Assembly (NCBI RefSeq): GCF_019219025.1
Contig: NZ_JAHUWN010000043.1
Location: 1 to 42,140, forward strand
DNA from: Bacillus sp. sid0103
GTDB lineage: Bacteria; Bacillota; Bacilli; Bacillales_B; DSM-18226
Direction: 5' to 3'
Length of the DNA stretch: 42,140 nt
A program made the position numbers and the translations under genes. Below are positions 1 to 8,841 of this stretch, piece after piece. The notes under the pieces are model-generated. The model saw nothing but the letters and a program-made list of their open reading frames with translations. It did not search any database and was not told the origin of the DNA. Each line of letters begins with the position of its first letter. Positions within the stretch are counted from its first letter, which is position 1.

Positions 1-299
1 TTAGTACGCCTTCATGTAGCCAAAATGCTAATTACTCATTCATTCCACGGCTTATTGATCATTCAAGTGATTTGAATTCCTGCGAATAAGTGAGTATTCG
101 AGAGATAATCGTATCTAACTGAGGGAGTACAACAAGCAAAAAGATCGCCGCAGCGATCTCCATTCTTTAACTATTGCACCCGTTACTTTAAGTATATTCC
201 TTCACAATCGCCATTATAGATTTACCTTTGAACGTTTACATATTACAGGGTTGTTATGGAAAAAGTACTTTATAGTATATTTTTTTGGAGGTCATATCT
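1..299. other. intergenic leader region
   Basis: No gene is supported in the first 299 bases. The region holds repeat copy 1 (112-210) and the ribosome binding site of the first gene (GGAGGT about 287-292). No convincing promoter was recognised. Confidence 0.6.
112..210 (+). repeat. two-hairpin dispersed repeat, copy 1
   Basis: Complete but diverged copy. The first arm (ATCTAACTGAGGGAGTACAA) is degenerate. The GATCGC-CGCA-GCGATC hairpin is perfect. The right end (TGCACCCGTTACTTTAAG, then TTCACAATC) matches the family. Unlike most copies it is followed by a plus-strand gene. Confidence 0.85.
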
Positions 300-1322
300 A
301 TGGAGGACAAAGGGAAACAGATAAGGCTCACAGCAGGAGAAGTTGCTCAGCTATGGGCTCAATACATGAATGATAGTTCAAGTATATGTATGCTTACTTA
401 TTTTTTAGAAAAGGCTGAGGACTCTGAGATTATTCCAATAATTGAATATGCTTTACAGTTATCAAAGTCACATATTCAAAAATTAACAGCAATATTAACA
501 GAAGAAAAGAATGTAGTTCCACATGGTTTTAGTATTAAAGAGGATGTTGATTTGACTGCTCCTAGACTTTATTCTGACAGTTATGTATTAAATTTCATAA
601 ACCAAATGGCTAAGGTTGGTCTTACATTATATGCAGCTAGTGTAGCTACATCTGTTAGGCATGACATTACAACCTATTACATGGACTGTGTTACAGAAAC
701 AATGCAATTATACCAAAAGTCCAAGGATTTATTATTATCAAAAGGATTGTTCATAAGGTCTCCTAACTTGCCCAATTTAGAACAGGTTGAGTATGTAAAA
801 AAGCAAGGGTTTATTTTAGATGTGTTTGGAGAAAAACGACCATTAGTAGCAGCAGAAGTAGATAACTTATTTGCTAATCTCCAAAGAAATGCTATAGGAG
901 TGGCTACCCTTACTGGGTTTAGTCAGGTCGCACAGAATAAGGAGGTCAAACAGTTCTTTATCAAAGGTCTTGAAATTGGGAATAAACATATTAAATTATT
1001 TGGAGGAAAATTAGAGGAAAGTAAACTCCCTGTCCCAATGAGTTGGGACTCAGAGATAACAAATAGTACAACCTATACATTTTCAGATAGAATCATGATG
1101 TTCTATACATCTGCTTTGATAGGTTTGAGTGTTGGTTTTTATGGGACAGGTATTGCACTAAGCCCAAGAGGGGATATTGTTGCAATGTATAACAGGTTAT
1201 CCTTAGAAGTTCAATTATATTCTGAAGATGGAGCAAACATTATGATTAAGAATGGATGGTTAGAACAGCCTCCAATGGCATCAGATAGGGATGAACTAGT
1301 AAGAGGAAAAAATAAATCGTAA
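300..1322 (+). CDS. DUF3231 family protein, two-domain
   Basis: A 340-residue protein of the DUF3231 family, common in Bacillaceae and of unknown biochemical role. It holds two similar halves (about residues 10-165 and 180-335). Each half has long amphipathic helices and an LPxP- or PPM-type turn near its end, consistent with a tandem four-helix, ferritin-like fold. No signal peptide or membrane segment is seen. An in-frame TTG lies 15 bases upstream, but GGAGGT about 7 bases before ATG 300 favours this start. The second DUF3231 gene follows 150 bases downstream on the same strand. Family assignment is confident; function is not known. Confidence 0.85.
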   Translation: MEDKGKQIRLTAGEVAQLWAQYMNDSSSICMLTYFLEKAEDSEIIPIIEYALQLSKSHIQKLTAILTEEKNVVPHGFSIKEDVDLTAPRLYSDSYVLNFINQMAKVGLTLYAASVATSVRHDITTYYMDCVTETMQLYQKSKDLLLSKGLFIRSPNLPNLEQVEYVKKQGFILDVFGEKRPLVAAEVDNLFANLQRNAIGVATLTGFSQVAQNKEVKQFFIKGLEIGNKHIKLFGGKLEESKLPVPMSWDSEITNSTTYTFSDRIMMFYTSALIGLSVGFYGTGIALSPRGDIVAMYNRLSLEVQLYSEDGANIMIKNGWLEQPPMASDRDELVRGKNKS

Positions 1323-1472
1323 AGAACCTTAAAGTCCATTTGCTCAGCAATGATTTGTTTTCTCAATACTAATAAAATGCCCCTTTCATAAAAGTAACTT
1401 TATAAATGAATAATCTTTAATATAGTATTTAATAATAATCCCTGTGTTCTATTTCCTTTAAAGGAGTATTTC

Positions 1473-2012
1473 ATGAATGTACAAAAGATGATAAGGAGTG
1501 TAGTCATGGGAATATTAAGTGGTAATCCTCAGGATGAACCAATGCATTATGGTGAGGTTTTTGGAACTTGGACTCACCTATTGGCAAACAATGGCGTAAT
1601 TGCTGGTTATCAGTCTTATATTAATCACACTGGCGATCAAGACTTGAAAAAACTTATTGAAGAAGCAATTGAAGGTATGAAAAACGAAAACAACCAATTA
1701 CAAGAACTTCTTAAAACAAATGGTATTGGCTTGCCACCAGCACCACCAGATCGTCCAAACGCAAATTTAGAGGATATCCCTGTTGGAGCAAGATTCACTG
1801 ATCCAGAGATTAGTGCATCTGTTTCCAAGGACGTCGCTGCTGCATTAGTAGCTTGCAGCCAAATAATGGGACAATGTATCAGAGAAGATATTGCTATGAT
1901 GTATGGACAGTTTCATTTGGCAAAGGCACAATTTGGTTTAAAAATGTTAAAGTTAAATAAGGAAAAAGGATGGTTAATCCCTCCCCCTCTTCATTTAAAG
2001 AAATCTGAGTAA
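1473..2012 (+). CDS. DUF3231 family protein, single-domain
   Basis: A 179-residue single-domain DUF3231 protein. Features are an N-terminal helix, a GEVFGTWTHL segment, a proline-rich turn (LPPAPPDRP, about residues 89-97), and a second helical block with a C-terminal GWLIPPP. The last motif matches the GWLEQPP end of the neighbouring two-domain protein, so the two are paralogues. The start is supported by AAAGGAGT upstream. It may be co-transcribed with the upstream gene across a 150-base AT-rich gap, but no promoter decides this. Repeat copy 2 begins about 130 bases after its stop. Confidence 0.85.
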   Translation: MNVQKMIRSVVMGILSGNPQDEPMHYGEVFGTWTHLLANNGVIAGYQSYINHTGDQDLKKLIEEAIEGMKNENNQLQELLKTNGIGLPPAPPDRPNANLEDIPVGARFTDPEISASVSKDVAAALVACSQIMGQCIREDIAMMYGQFHLAKAQFGLKMLKLNKEKGWLIPPPLHLKKSE

Positions 2013-2140
2013 TGTATAATATTCTAGGGCGACACTTTGTGTTGCCCATTTCTTATTTGTAATCAGGTCTTCTCTCCCTTTGCAATTTTTCATCTCAGCG
2101 TTATGTAGTTTAGGTCAAAAGAGACATAAAGGAGTCATTT

Positions 2141-2235
2141 TTCTACTTCAACTATCCTGCTTCGTTAGTTGAACAAGAAAAAGAACCGCCGCAGCGATCC
2201 TATTCTTTAACTCTTGCACCCGTTAGCTTAAGAAG
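2141..2235 (+). repeat. two-hairpin dispersed repeat, copy 2
   Basis: One of the best copies. TTCAACTATC and GTTAGTTGAA form the first hairpin. A short GC stem around CCGCCGCAGCG follows, then the CTCTTGCACCCGTTAGC right end and TTAAG. The stop codon of the minus-strand gene to the right lies inside the terminal CTTAAG. Confidence 0.9.
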
Positions 2236-2830
2236 GGTTATTGATTTCTTGCAACAATAATTCTAAATCATATTTCAAGTTACTTCTTGTCTCTTTATCA
2301 AATTCTCCTTGTACTTCTTGTATAGGATATTTTTGTTTATGGATGATATAATGTTTTAGTTTTAAAAAAGTGGTTAAAGGAAAATCAAAATCATACCACT
2401 CTTCTCTGTAACCAATTATTCCGTGTCTTTTTATTAGTGCATCTATTTCTTTTAACACAATCATAATAAAATTATCATAAGGGTATTCCGTTTTTATAAG
2501 TGTTTTATTTTTGTCTTTACTAAATGCATCTTCATAATACACGGCTTTTATGTTCAGTATATTATTTTCTTTTAATTCGAAAGACCAAATAATTCCCTCT
2601 GGTTCACCCTCCCATTCACACTCAGTTTCTTTTCTTATCTCATCTTTCGGTACACAAAAAGAGTTTAAAAGCATTAGTGACCTTAGAAAATCATATAAAC
2701 AATCTGTTAAATAACTTGCTGTAAATTCTAATTTCTGTCCATTAACTTCAACAATACAAGTAGCCCATCCAATTCCACTAAGATAATATTTAAACTTCAC
2801 TTCCATCTCACCTACTTCGATAGTTATCAC
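2228..2830 (-). CDS. hypothetical protein, 200 aa
   Basis: I do not recognise this protein. It is a soluble-looking, acidic 200-residue protein with alternating beta and helix pattern, no signal peptide and no membrane segment. The GTG start at 2830 lacks a clear ribosome binding site. An in-frame ATG eight codons later is preceded by AGGTG at too short a spacing, so the start is uncertain. Its stop codon is embedded in repeat copy 2, the arrangement seen at several other minus-strand genes here. Size and isolation would fit an orphan accessory or immunity-type gene, but nothing in the sequence proves that. Confidence 0.6.
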   Translation of the reverse strand: MITIEVGEMEVKFKYYLSGIGWATCIVEVNGQKLEFTASYLTDCLYDFLRSLMLLNSFCVPKDEIRKETECEWEGEPEGIIWSFELKENNILNIKAVYYEDAFSKDKNKTLIKTEYPYDNFIMIVLKEIDALIKRHGIIGYREEWYDFDFPLTTFLKLKHYIIHKQKYPIQEVQGEFDKETRSNLKYDLELLLQEINNPS

Positions 2831-2852
2831 TACATTTATGTTATCACTATTC

Positions 2853-2890
2853 CATGTTCAACTAAACTCCCTCAATAAAGAATGCAAAAT
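2853..2890 (+). repeat. dispersed repeat, partial (left end only)
   Basis: TGTTCAACTAAACTCCCTC followed by AATAAAGAA matches the left end of the family. The second hairpin and right end are missing. It lies between the 200-residue orphan gene and the decayed IS110 element. Confidence 0.5.
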
Positions 2891-2959
2891 CTCACGATTT
2901 CTCCGTTTTTCTTAGATATTCATAGTAGTTTTACCTTCCAGTAATAACTTAATAGTTGG

Positions 2960-3286
2960 GTGAACATTACTGAAAAGGATAAAACTGGACCCTTTGAGAA
3001 AAAAGACTTAGAGCCCACTAACCAATCACTTGGTAGAAATTGGTTGATGAGTCAAAATATGATCGCACTGGTGGATGTCCACATTTCTCATGGAGGTCAA
3101 CCCTCCCATGCCTCACAGAGTCTTCGCTCTCAAATTCCTTCGTCCAACCTTTCCATGAGGTGGATGTCAGCCATGCTGCCCCACAGGGTCCTTTGCCCGT
3201 AATTTAGTTGCTTTGCCGACTAATCCGCGCTTCAAATGTACCCAAATCTATAATGTTACTACTATTTAATCTAATCTAAAACAGAA
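2960..3286 (-). other. non-coding 3' region of the IS110-type element
   Basis: About 325 bases with no credible gene downstream of the minus-strand transposase. The region is less AT-rich than its surroundings and contains several short inverted repeats. In IS1111-group members of the IS110 family, the non-coding flank after the transposase carries the bridge RNA, so this is the likely place for one. A short open frame on the plus strand (2960-3202) has no ribosome binding site and no recognisable product. Element boundaries were not resolved. Confidence 0.4.
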
Positions 3287-4590
3287 TTAAGCGGCCATTT
3301 CTACCTTTTTTGATACTGACAAATGAGGAATATCCTTTAACATCTTTTCTTCACTAAATTCAAATTGCTTTTTACCTATGCTAAAGAAAATATGGATCAG
3401 TTTATTACATAAAGCAATAAGGGATTGCATCTTCTTTAATGGATTATCAGAACGTTGAGTATAGTACACATGTAATGCTTTAAAAGCTGAATTTTTGGCA
3501 ACAAGAATCATACACACCCTGAACAACAAAGCCCTCAGTTTTTTCCGGCCCCTCTTTGTGTTCGTCGTTTTCCCCTTGTGCTTACCAGATGTATTTTCTT
3601 TTAAACTTAAGCCAGCCAGCTTAATGATTTGCCTTGGATGAGTATAATCCATTGAGGTCACCTACTTCCGCAAAGAAACCGGCAACCGTATCTCTTCCAA
3701 CACCTTTAATGGCCAACATTTGTGGTACACCTGGTATTTCATCAAGTAAACTCTCTATTTTTGAATCTAGTTCTTCGAATTTAAGTTGGATTAATTCATA
3801 TTTATCTAGTAACGTTTTCAGCTCTAGTTTAGCCATATCAGAGCCTTGCCGAAGTCCGATGGACTTACTGGCTACTTGCTTTAACTCTCGAATCTTACTA
3901 AGTCCTACACTCCGAGTAACGGCTTTTCTTAGGTAGGTAAGCAGTTCTTGTTCAGATAATTTTATTATTTCATGCGGTAGAGCATTTAGTTTTAAAAATT
4001 GTAATGCTGCCTTGCCTTCCCACTTCTTAAAGACCGTTAGAAATTCTGGAAAGTACCGATCAATCCAGTTGTGAACCTGCCCTTGGGCGGTTTGGAGGTC
4101 ATCAGTTAGAAGATCTCGAATTTTCTTTGCCACTCGGAGCTCGGCATAAACTCCTTGTGGGATAGTTGGTTCGGCGTATCTTCCGTCTTTGACCAGCTGA
4201 GCTATTACTTTGGCGTCCTTTACATCATTTTTAGTTGGTGAATTATCATCGAGTTCCTTGCTTTTCTTTACATGCAAGGGATTGACTACTACAAACTTAA
4301 TCTCATTTTCTTTCAGAATATGTGCGAGGTTGAACCAATAGTGGCCAGTTGGTTCCATTCCAACCATCACTTTTTCCATGGCTTGTTCTCTCTTCAGTTC
4401 AGAAATCCATGTAAGAAAATGCCCGAACCCCTCTTTTGTGTTTTCAAAATAACAAGGCGATCCGAACTCCTTTCCTCTAAAATCCTGGGCACGTGCCACA
4501 TGCTTGAATTTAGCAATGTCGACTCCTATAATAAGAGTTTGAGAAGTGATTTGAGCAATCTTCTTATTTTGGTTATAATTCTTTTTAAAG
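3287..4590 (-). pseudogene. IS110 family transposase, frameshifted
   Basis: Remnant of an IS110-family (DEDD RuvC-like plus transposase_20) transposase. The N-terminal part (4590 to about 3650) has the IIGVDIAKFKHVARAQDF start, MEPTGHYW, and the DAKVIAQL catalytic segment. The C-terminal part (about 3650-3287) carries HPRQIIKLAGLSL, SGKHKGKT and a GRKKLRALLFR helix. The parts are in different frames. Removing one T from GGATTATAC near 3645 restores a plausible ...EVGDLNGYTHPRQ... join, so a single-base insertion explains the break. The frame is open upstream to about 4590, behind AGGAGG, but no ATG/GTG/TTG is placed correctly there, so the start may also be lost. Confidence 0.9.
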
Positions 4591-4665
4591 CCTCCTGGTA
4601 TTTGAGTTGTTGTCCTTTTTCGCTGGCCAGCTTTAAGACACTCTTATTCTACCAAGAGGTTATTT

Positions 4666-4735
4666 TTTTGTTCAAACCTCATTTTCACTCATTACAGGAA
4701 TGCTGCCTCGTTAGCTCAATAAAAAAATGCCCGCC
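4666..4735 (+). repeat. dispersed repeat, partial (left half)
   Basis: GTTCAAACCTCAT, then ATTACAGGAATGCTGCC, then CGTTAGCTCAATAAAAAA. The same extended left end occurs at 29574. The right half is missing. It lies just upstream of the decayed IS110 transposase. Confidence 0.6.
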
Positions 4736-4898
4736 TATACTTAATGGACACTTTAGTCAATTTTAATCAATTTTTAATAACTAGCTCCTAAATTTCTTAT
4801 ATAGTAGAGACAGCATCGTCTCAAATGAAAAAAAGAGATGGAAATTGCTTTGAAAGAATAACTACTTCCAAAAAGGAGATGAGTTCTTTTAAGGACAC

Positions 4899-4960
4899 CC
4901 TATTTTTCATTGGATCATCAAGATTTTGGAAACGACTGTGGGGGAACAGCTCCAGACTTC
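4899..4960 (+). pseudogene. fragment of a COG4705 membrane protein gene
   Basis: In the frame of position 4911 this reads WIIKILETTVGEQL. It aligns with WIIKVLCTTVGETF at the start of the intact gene just downstream, and the DNA is similar too. It is a short relic of a paralogous copy; COG4705 genes are often tandem. The frame runs on into the intact gene's leader and stops. Confidence 0.6.
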
Positions 4961-5017
4961 CCCTAATAATAAACATGAATTTGGATGGGAATTCACTGTA
5001 AAGAAAGGAAAATTTGT

Positions 5018-6223
5018 ATGCAAGAAAACCAAAGTAATTTGAAAATTTTACTTAACAAGGTACCACAAGTTACTATTTTCTTCTGGATCATCAAAGTTTT
5101 ATGCACAACTGTTGGTGAAACATTTGCTGATTTCATCAATTTCAACCTTGGACTTGGTTTAACTCTGACTACTGGAATTATGGGAATCGCGTTTTTCATT
5201 GTACTGTATCTACAATTCAGAACAACGAAATATGTTCCAGGCATTTATTGGCTAACGGTTGTACTTATTAGTGTATTTGGTACGTTGGTAACTGATAATT
5301 TAACAGACAGTATGGGAGTACCTCTTGAGCTTAGTACCGTAGTTTTCTCCATGTTGCTAGGATTAACTTTTCTTTTTTGGTATCTTAGTGAAAAAACACT
5401 CTCGATCCACTCGATTCATAGCAGAAAAAGAGAAGTTTTCTATTGGCTTACCATTCTTTTCACATTTGCACTTGGTACAGCAGTCGGAGATTTATATTCC
5501 GAACAACTGGGTTTTGGTTATCTAAACACAGGAATTATAGTCGTTGTAATAATAGCTTGTGTATTTTTAGCCTGGAAATTTTTGAAACTTGATGGAATTT
5601 TGGCTTTCTGGATAGCGTATATTCTGACTCGTCCACTCGGAGCATCATTAGGAGATTACCTATCTCAACCAAAAAATAATGGCGGATTAGGTTTGGGGAC
5701 AACAGTAACTAGTGTGATTTTTCTTTTAGCTATTTTTGCAATCATCATTTTTCTTGCTGTTACAAAAATTGATATAAATTCAAAAAGTGAAAGAGCAGAA
5801 ACAAACCAAACAAATGAAAGTAAGAAAAATGTTTTGAAACAAACCATTACGGTAATTTGTATTTTCTTAGCTGTCAGTGTAGGCAGTTATGTTTGGCGCA
5901 ACAATAGTATAGAAGCGCAAACCGATTCTGCACAAACTACATTATCTGGACAATTAACAGATTTTGTTAAAATCGAAAGTGATATGCTAAACAAAGTAAA
6001 CTCAAAGGACTTTACTTTGGTGAAAAAAGAGGCAGACGAGTTGGAACATAATTGGGACACATCGGAGCCTAAACTTAGGAAAATAGATGGCACAACTTGG
6101 GTTAAAATCGATGGAACGATTGACGTTGTATTAGCAGCAGTTCGTAAGTCAAATGCCGATGTCAATTATTGTAAATCTGCACTTAACAATTCGCTTAGTA
6201 TCATAAATGTAGCAAATAAATAA
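5018..6223 (+). CDS. COG4705 membrane-anchored protein
   Basis: A 401-residue integral membrane protein of the uncharacterised COG4705 family. The first about 260 residues contain four related units, each ending near a G(E/D) motif: TTVGETFADF, GTLVTDNLTD, GTAVGDLYSE and GASLGDYLSQ, with GLGLT-like returns. They are separated by hydrophobic helices, so this is an internal four-fold repeat of about eight helices. A further helix (about 280-298) is followed by a roughly 95-residue soluble C-terminal tail with the pattern ELExxWD...W..IDGTID..L, predicted outside the membrane. An upstream in-frame ATG exists at 4985. ATG 5018 is preferred because of GAAAGGA about 9 bases ahead. The function of the family is not established. 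Confidence 0.8.
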   Translation: MQENQSNLKILLNKVPQVTIFFWIIKVLCTTVGETFADFINFNLGLGLTLTTGIMGIAFFIVLYLQFRTTKYVPGIYWLTVVLISVFGTLVTDNLTDSMGVPLELSTVVFSMLLGLTFLFWYLSEKTLSIHSIHSRKREVFYWLTILFTFALGTAVGDLYSEQLGFGYLNTGIIVVVIIACVFLAWKFLKLDGILAFWIAYILTRPLGASLGDYLSQPKNNGGLGLGTTVTSVIFLLAIFAIIIFLAVTKIDINSKSERAETNQTNESKKNVLKQTITVICIFLAVSVGSYVWRNNSIEAQTDSAQTTLSGQLTDFVKIESDMLNKVNSKDFTLVKKEADELEHNWDTSEPKLRKIDGTTWVKIDGTIDVVLAAVRKSNADVNYCKSALNNSLSIINVANK

Positions 6224-6275
6224 AATTCTTGGGAATCGCTAAATGTGGTTCCTTTTTAAATGTAATTCTATAAAA

Positions 6276-6317
6276 AGCCCAATTCCTCTTTTACATATGA
6301 GAAATTAGGCTCTTTTT
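6276..6317 (+). terminator. rho-independent terminator
   Basis: AGCCCAATT and AATTAGGCT form a stem with one mismatch, followed by a T run. It lies about 50 bases after the COG4705 gene. Confidence 0.6.
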
Positions 6318-6540
6318 CGTTACCTCCTGACCGTTGGGACAAGGAACTAACCCTACTCTTCTCATCATCGATTCATTTTAAATTATTTATTAGGGTAACA
6401 CTGTAAAAGTAGTCGCTTGAATATTTTTTGATTATTTTATTATTTTATAAATTTATAAACGCATTCATTTTTAACGCTTTTTTTATTATTAATTCCTTGT
6501 TTGCGGGAAGTAAAAAATGATTGGAGGTGGAAAAATATCT
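6318..6540. other. intergenic, nothing recognised
   Basis: AT-rich spacer between two convergent genes. No ORF with a ribosome binding site and no repeat copy was found. Confidence 0.5.
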
Positions 6541-6564
6541 AAGTCGGCAATGCTGCCGACTTTT
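6541..6564 (-). terminator. rho-independent terminator
   Basis: AAGTCGGCA and TGCCGACTT form a perfect stem about 25 bases beyond the stop of the cysteine desulfidase-family gene, with a T-rich stretch after it on the minus strand. Confidence 0.7.
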
Positions 6565-6587
6565 AAAAGATAATTATGTTTAATATA

Positions 6588-7862
6588 TTATTTTTCCAGC
6601 ATTAATTTTAAAATGAGTTCATCTGTTTGCCGTGTTCCTTCATTTCCTAGTTTACAAAAGCTTTCAATACTCTTTTCAACATCATCATGGATAAAGCCAT
6701 CAGTCGATTGGATTTCTTGATGGTTTAGTGCAAGCAGTGCTGATTGAACAGCGACATTCGAACAAGTTGAGACTTTCATGGCACATCCAGCCTTGGCCCC
6801 GTCACAAATCATACCAGAAACATTGCCGATAGTGTTTTGTATCGCTGCCTTAATTTGCTGAAGACCACCCTCAAGTAAATAAACAATTGCACCACTTGCC
6901 CCCATTCCTGCAGCGGTTACACCGCATAAAGCAGAAAGGCGACCAAATTTAGATTTAATATGAATGGTTATGAGATGGCTAAGAGCAACCGCTCGAATCA
7001 TCTTTTCCTCAGATACTTGTAGCTTCTCTGCCGCTGCTACAACCGGTAGTGTTACAGCAATGCCCTGATTGCCACTCCCTGTATTCGCCATTACCGGGAG
7101 TATTGAACCAGCCATTCTGGCATCTGAACCAGCGGCTGCAAGAGACATGGCCGAAGTCGCTAAATCATCGGATAAGATTCCTTTTTTCACATTTTCCTTA
7201 ATTGTTTTGCCGACATTGAGTCCATAATTTCCGGAAAGGCCTTCCATTCCAATCATTCTATTTAACTCTATGCTCCTTTTTACTAGAGCTAAGTCAGTAA
7301 GGTCTGCTTGAAGAACCCATTCATAGACTTCATTTATCGTAAGCGCTTCTAATTCCTCTTCATCTGTTTGAATCCCAATATTTTCACATCCACCACGGTA
7401 CACAGCTTTTCCATCCACTTCGATTAAGGTGATATTCGTATGATTATCAGAAATTATCGCTCTCGAATACTGCTTATCTGTTCGTACAATCACTTCAATA
7501 TATAGTCTTTTCGTTGTATCTGCCTGACCTGCTGTTACTTTACCTTCTTCAATGAGTTTAATCGCCATTCGCTCATCCTCTATTGTAAGCCCGTTTAAAA
7601 CTTTTAACTGTTGATTTGGATCTCCAGACAATGCTCCAAGTGCAGCAGCGAAATCAAGACCTTTGGCGGTCATCCCTGGAATCCCGACAGACATGGCATT
7701 TTTAATAATATTTCCGCTCGCTTTTACGTTAATCTCTTCTATTTGTCCCGTTACATAGCTTTTAGCCGTCGCTGCAGCCAAAGCAATTGCAACCGGCTCC
7801 GTGCAGCCAAGGGCAATCACTAATTCTTTCTCAAATATTGCTAAAATTTTGTTCTTCCCCAT
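6588..7862 (-). CDS. L-cysteine desulfidase / UPF0597 family protein
   Basis: A 424-residue member of the UPF0597 (CyuA/YhaM-type, serine dehydratase alpha-like) family. Characterised relatives cleave L-cysteine to pyruvate, ammonia and sulfide using an oxygen-labile Fe-S cluster. Visible hallmarks are LGCTEPVAIA near the N-terminus, GNYGLNVG, GSGNQGIAVTLP in the middle, and CDGAKAGCAMK plus STCSNVA near the C-terminus. These supply the conserved cysteines. The open frame extends to 7913, but ATG 7862 follows CAGGTGG at good spacing and gives the family-typical start and length. It stands alone between terminators. Family is confident; the exact substrate is inferred. Confidence 0.85.
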   Translation of the reverse strand: MGKNKILAIFEKELVIALGCTEPVAIALAAATAKSYVTGQIEEINVKASGNIIKNAMSVGIPGMTAKGLDFAAALGALSGDPNQQLKVLNGLTIEDERMAIKLIEEGKVTAGQADTTKRLYIEVIVRTDKQYSRAIISDNHTNITLIEVDGKAVYRGGCENIGIQTDEEELEALTINEVYEWVLQADLTDLALVKRSIELNRMIGMEGLSGNYGLNVGKTIKENVKKGILSDDLATSAMSLAAAGSDARMAGSILPVMANTGSGNQGIAVTLPVVAAAEKLQVSEEKMIRAVALSHLITIHIKSKFGRLSALCGVTAAGMGASGAIVYLLEGGLQQIKAAIQNTIGNVSGMICDGAKAGCAMKVSTCSNVAVQSALLALNHQEIQSTDGFIHDDVEKSIESFCKLGNEGTRQTDELILKLMLEK

Positions 7863-7940
7863 TATGTTCGCCACCTGTTCTTCTAAAATAACTTTTATAA
7901 TAAATAATACCATAATAGCTTACCTGTCACATTAATAAAA

Positions 7941-7978
7941 AAAGGAGCATCTGCCACATAAAGCGGAGAGCTCCTTTT
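7941..7978. terminator. hairpin, possible terminator
   Basis: AAAGGAGC and GCTCCTTTT form a stem just upstream of the desulfidase gene. It could terminate transcription entering on the plus strand. Confidence 0.45.
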
Positions 7979-8029
7979 ACAATTAATCCTTATTAAGGCT
8001 TGCTACTAATCCTACCTGGAATCCAGTGA

Positions 8030-8345
8030 AGTGAGGAGGACAGGGAATTTATGGTTCCCGCATGTTTATATACCAAATCAAAATCCGTACGCTCTTTCTG
8101 GTGCAAACCCGATGGGCCACTGGGAATACGGGCCATGGTTTCTGGCCGCCAAACACAGGTTTGAAGAATAGACTGGTGGATAACTCGTTATTTGGAAATA
8201 GTAACTTAGGTCTCCTACCTCTGATAAAAAGCCTGCAACGGTGTCTTTCCCTATTCCCTTAATAGCTAACATTTGTTCAACACCTGGAATTTGTTCAAGA
8301 AGTTTATCTATGTTAGCGTATTTTCCACTTTTAGTTGATTTTTAT
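8030..8345 (-). pseudogene. IS110 transposase scrap with non-coding flank
   Basis: About 45 codons of an IS110-family C-terminal domain are legible (about 8345-8207): IDKLLEQIPGVEQ followed by MLAIKGIGKDTVAGFLSEVG. These correspond to the IPGVPQMLAIKGVG region of the larger IS110 relic at 3.3-4.6 kb. After GDLS the homology stops. The next about 170 bases are a GC-richer non-coding stretch with short inverted repeats (for example GGGCCA..TGGCCC-like pairs near 8115-8135). This probably comes from the same element's terminal region. Confidence 0.7.
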
Positions 8346-8382
8346 AGACCATTTAAATAACAAACCAGTGTTTACTCGATAT

Positions 8383-8763
8383 TTACACAGTTAATTCTAA
8401 GAGATTGCCTTCTGGGTCTTCTATCACACTCTCATAGTATCCGTCTCCAGTGACACGAGGACCATTAACTAGGCGGTAACCATCATTCTGTAGGCGAGCT
8501 GTCAACTGATTAACGGACTCCCGGCTTCCCATGGCAATTGCAATATGAGCCCAGCCAATCCTATCGTCCTGATCCGGCTTATCGATACCTGACTTACACA
8601 TAATCTCTAAACGTGCACCCCCGTCAAACGTTAGAAAATAAGATTCAAATTTCTTATCTTTATTATGATACTTTGAGTTTGCATACCCATTAAAGTACGT
8701 AATATAAAATGTCTTCATAGCTTCTAAATCTTTGACCCAGATTGCCACATGCTCTATTTTCAT
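8383..8763 (-). CDS. VOC family (glyoxalase-like) protein
   Basis: A 126-residue vicinal oxygen chelate protein with two beta-alpha-beta-beta-beta modules. The usual metal-ligand pattern is present: His in KIEHVAIWV, Glu in RLEIM, His in WAHIAI, and Glu in NLLELTV. The DPEGNLLEL ending is typical of glyoxalase I/fosfomycin-resistance-like members. The frame extends to a TTG six codons earlier, but ATG 8763 behind TTGAGGAG is the better start. Substrate cannot be told from sequence. It lies 79 bases downstream of the MFS gene, so it might be a third gene of the ROK-controlled unit. Confidence 0.8.
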   Translation of the reverse strand: MKIEHVAIWVKDLEAMKTFYITYFNGYANSKYHNKDKKFESYFLTFDGGARLEIMCKSGIDKPDQDDRIGWAHIAIAMGSRESVNQLTARLQNDGYRLVNGPRVTGDGYYESVIEDPEGNLLELTV

Positions 8764-8841
8764 CTCACTGTCACTCCTCAAATGAGGTTATATTTTTACC
8801 TTTTTAAAAATTCTTACGGGTGATTAAATCTATACCCCCCA

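Noticed and set aside
2960..3202. 80-codon plus-strand ORF beside the IS110 relic
   Set aside because: No ribosome binding site, no recognisable product; lies in the non-coding end of the element.
4272..4766. 164-codon plus-strand ORF
   Set aside because: Antisense to the IS110 transposase; Phe/Cys/Leu-rich shadow translation.
8062..8262. 66-codon plus-strand ORF
   Set aside because: Overlaps the IS110 scrap and its non-coding flank; no ribosome binding site.
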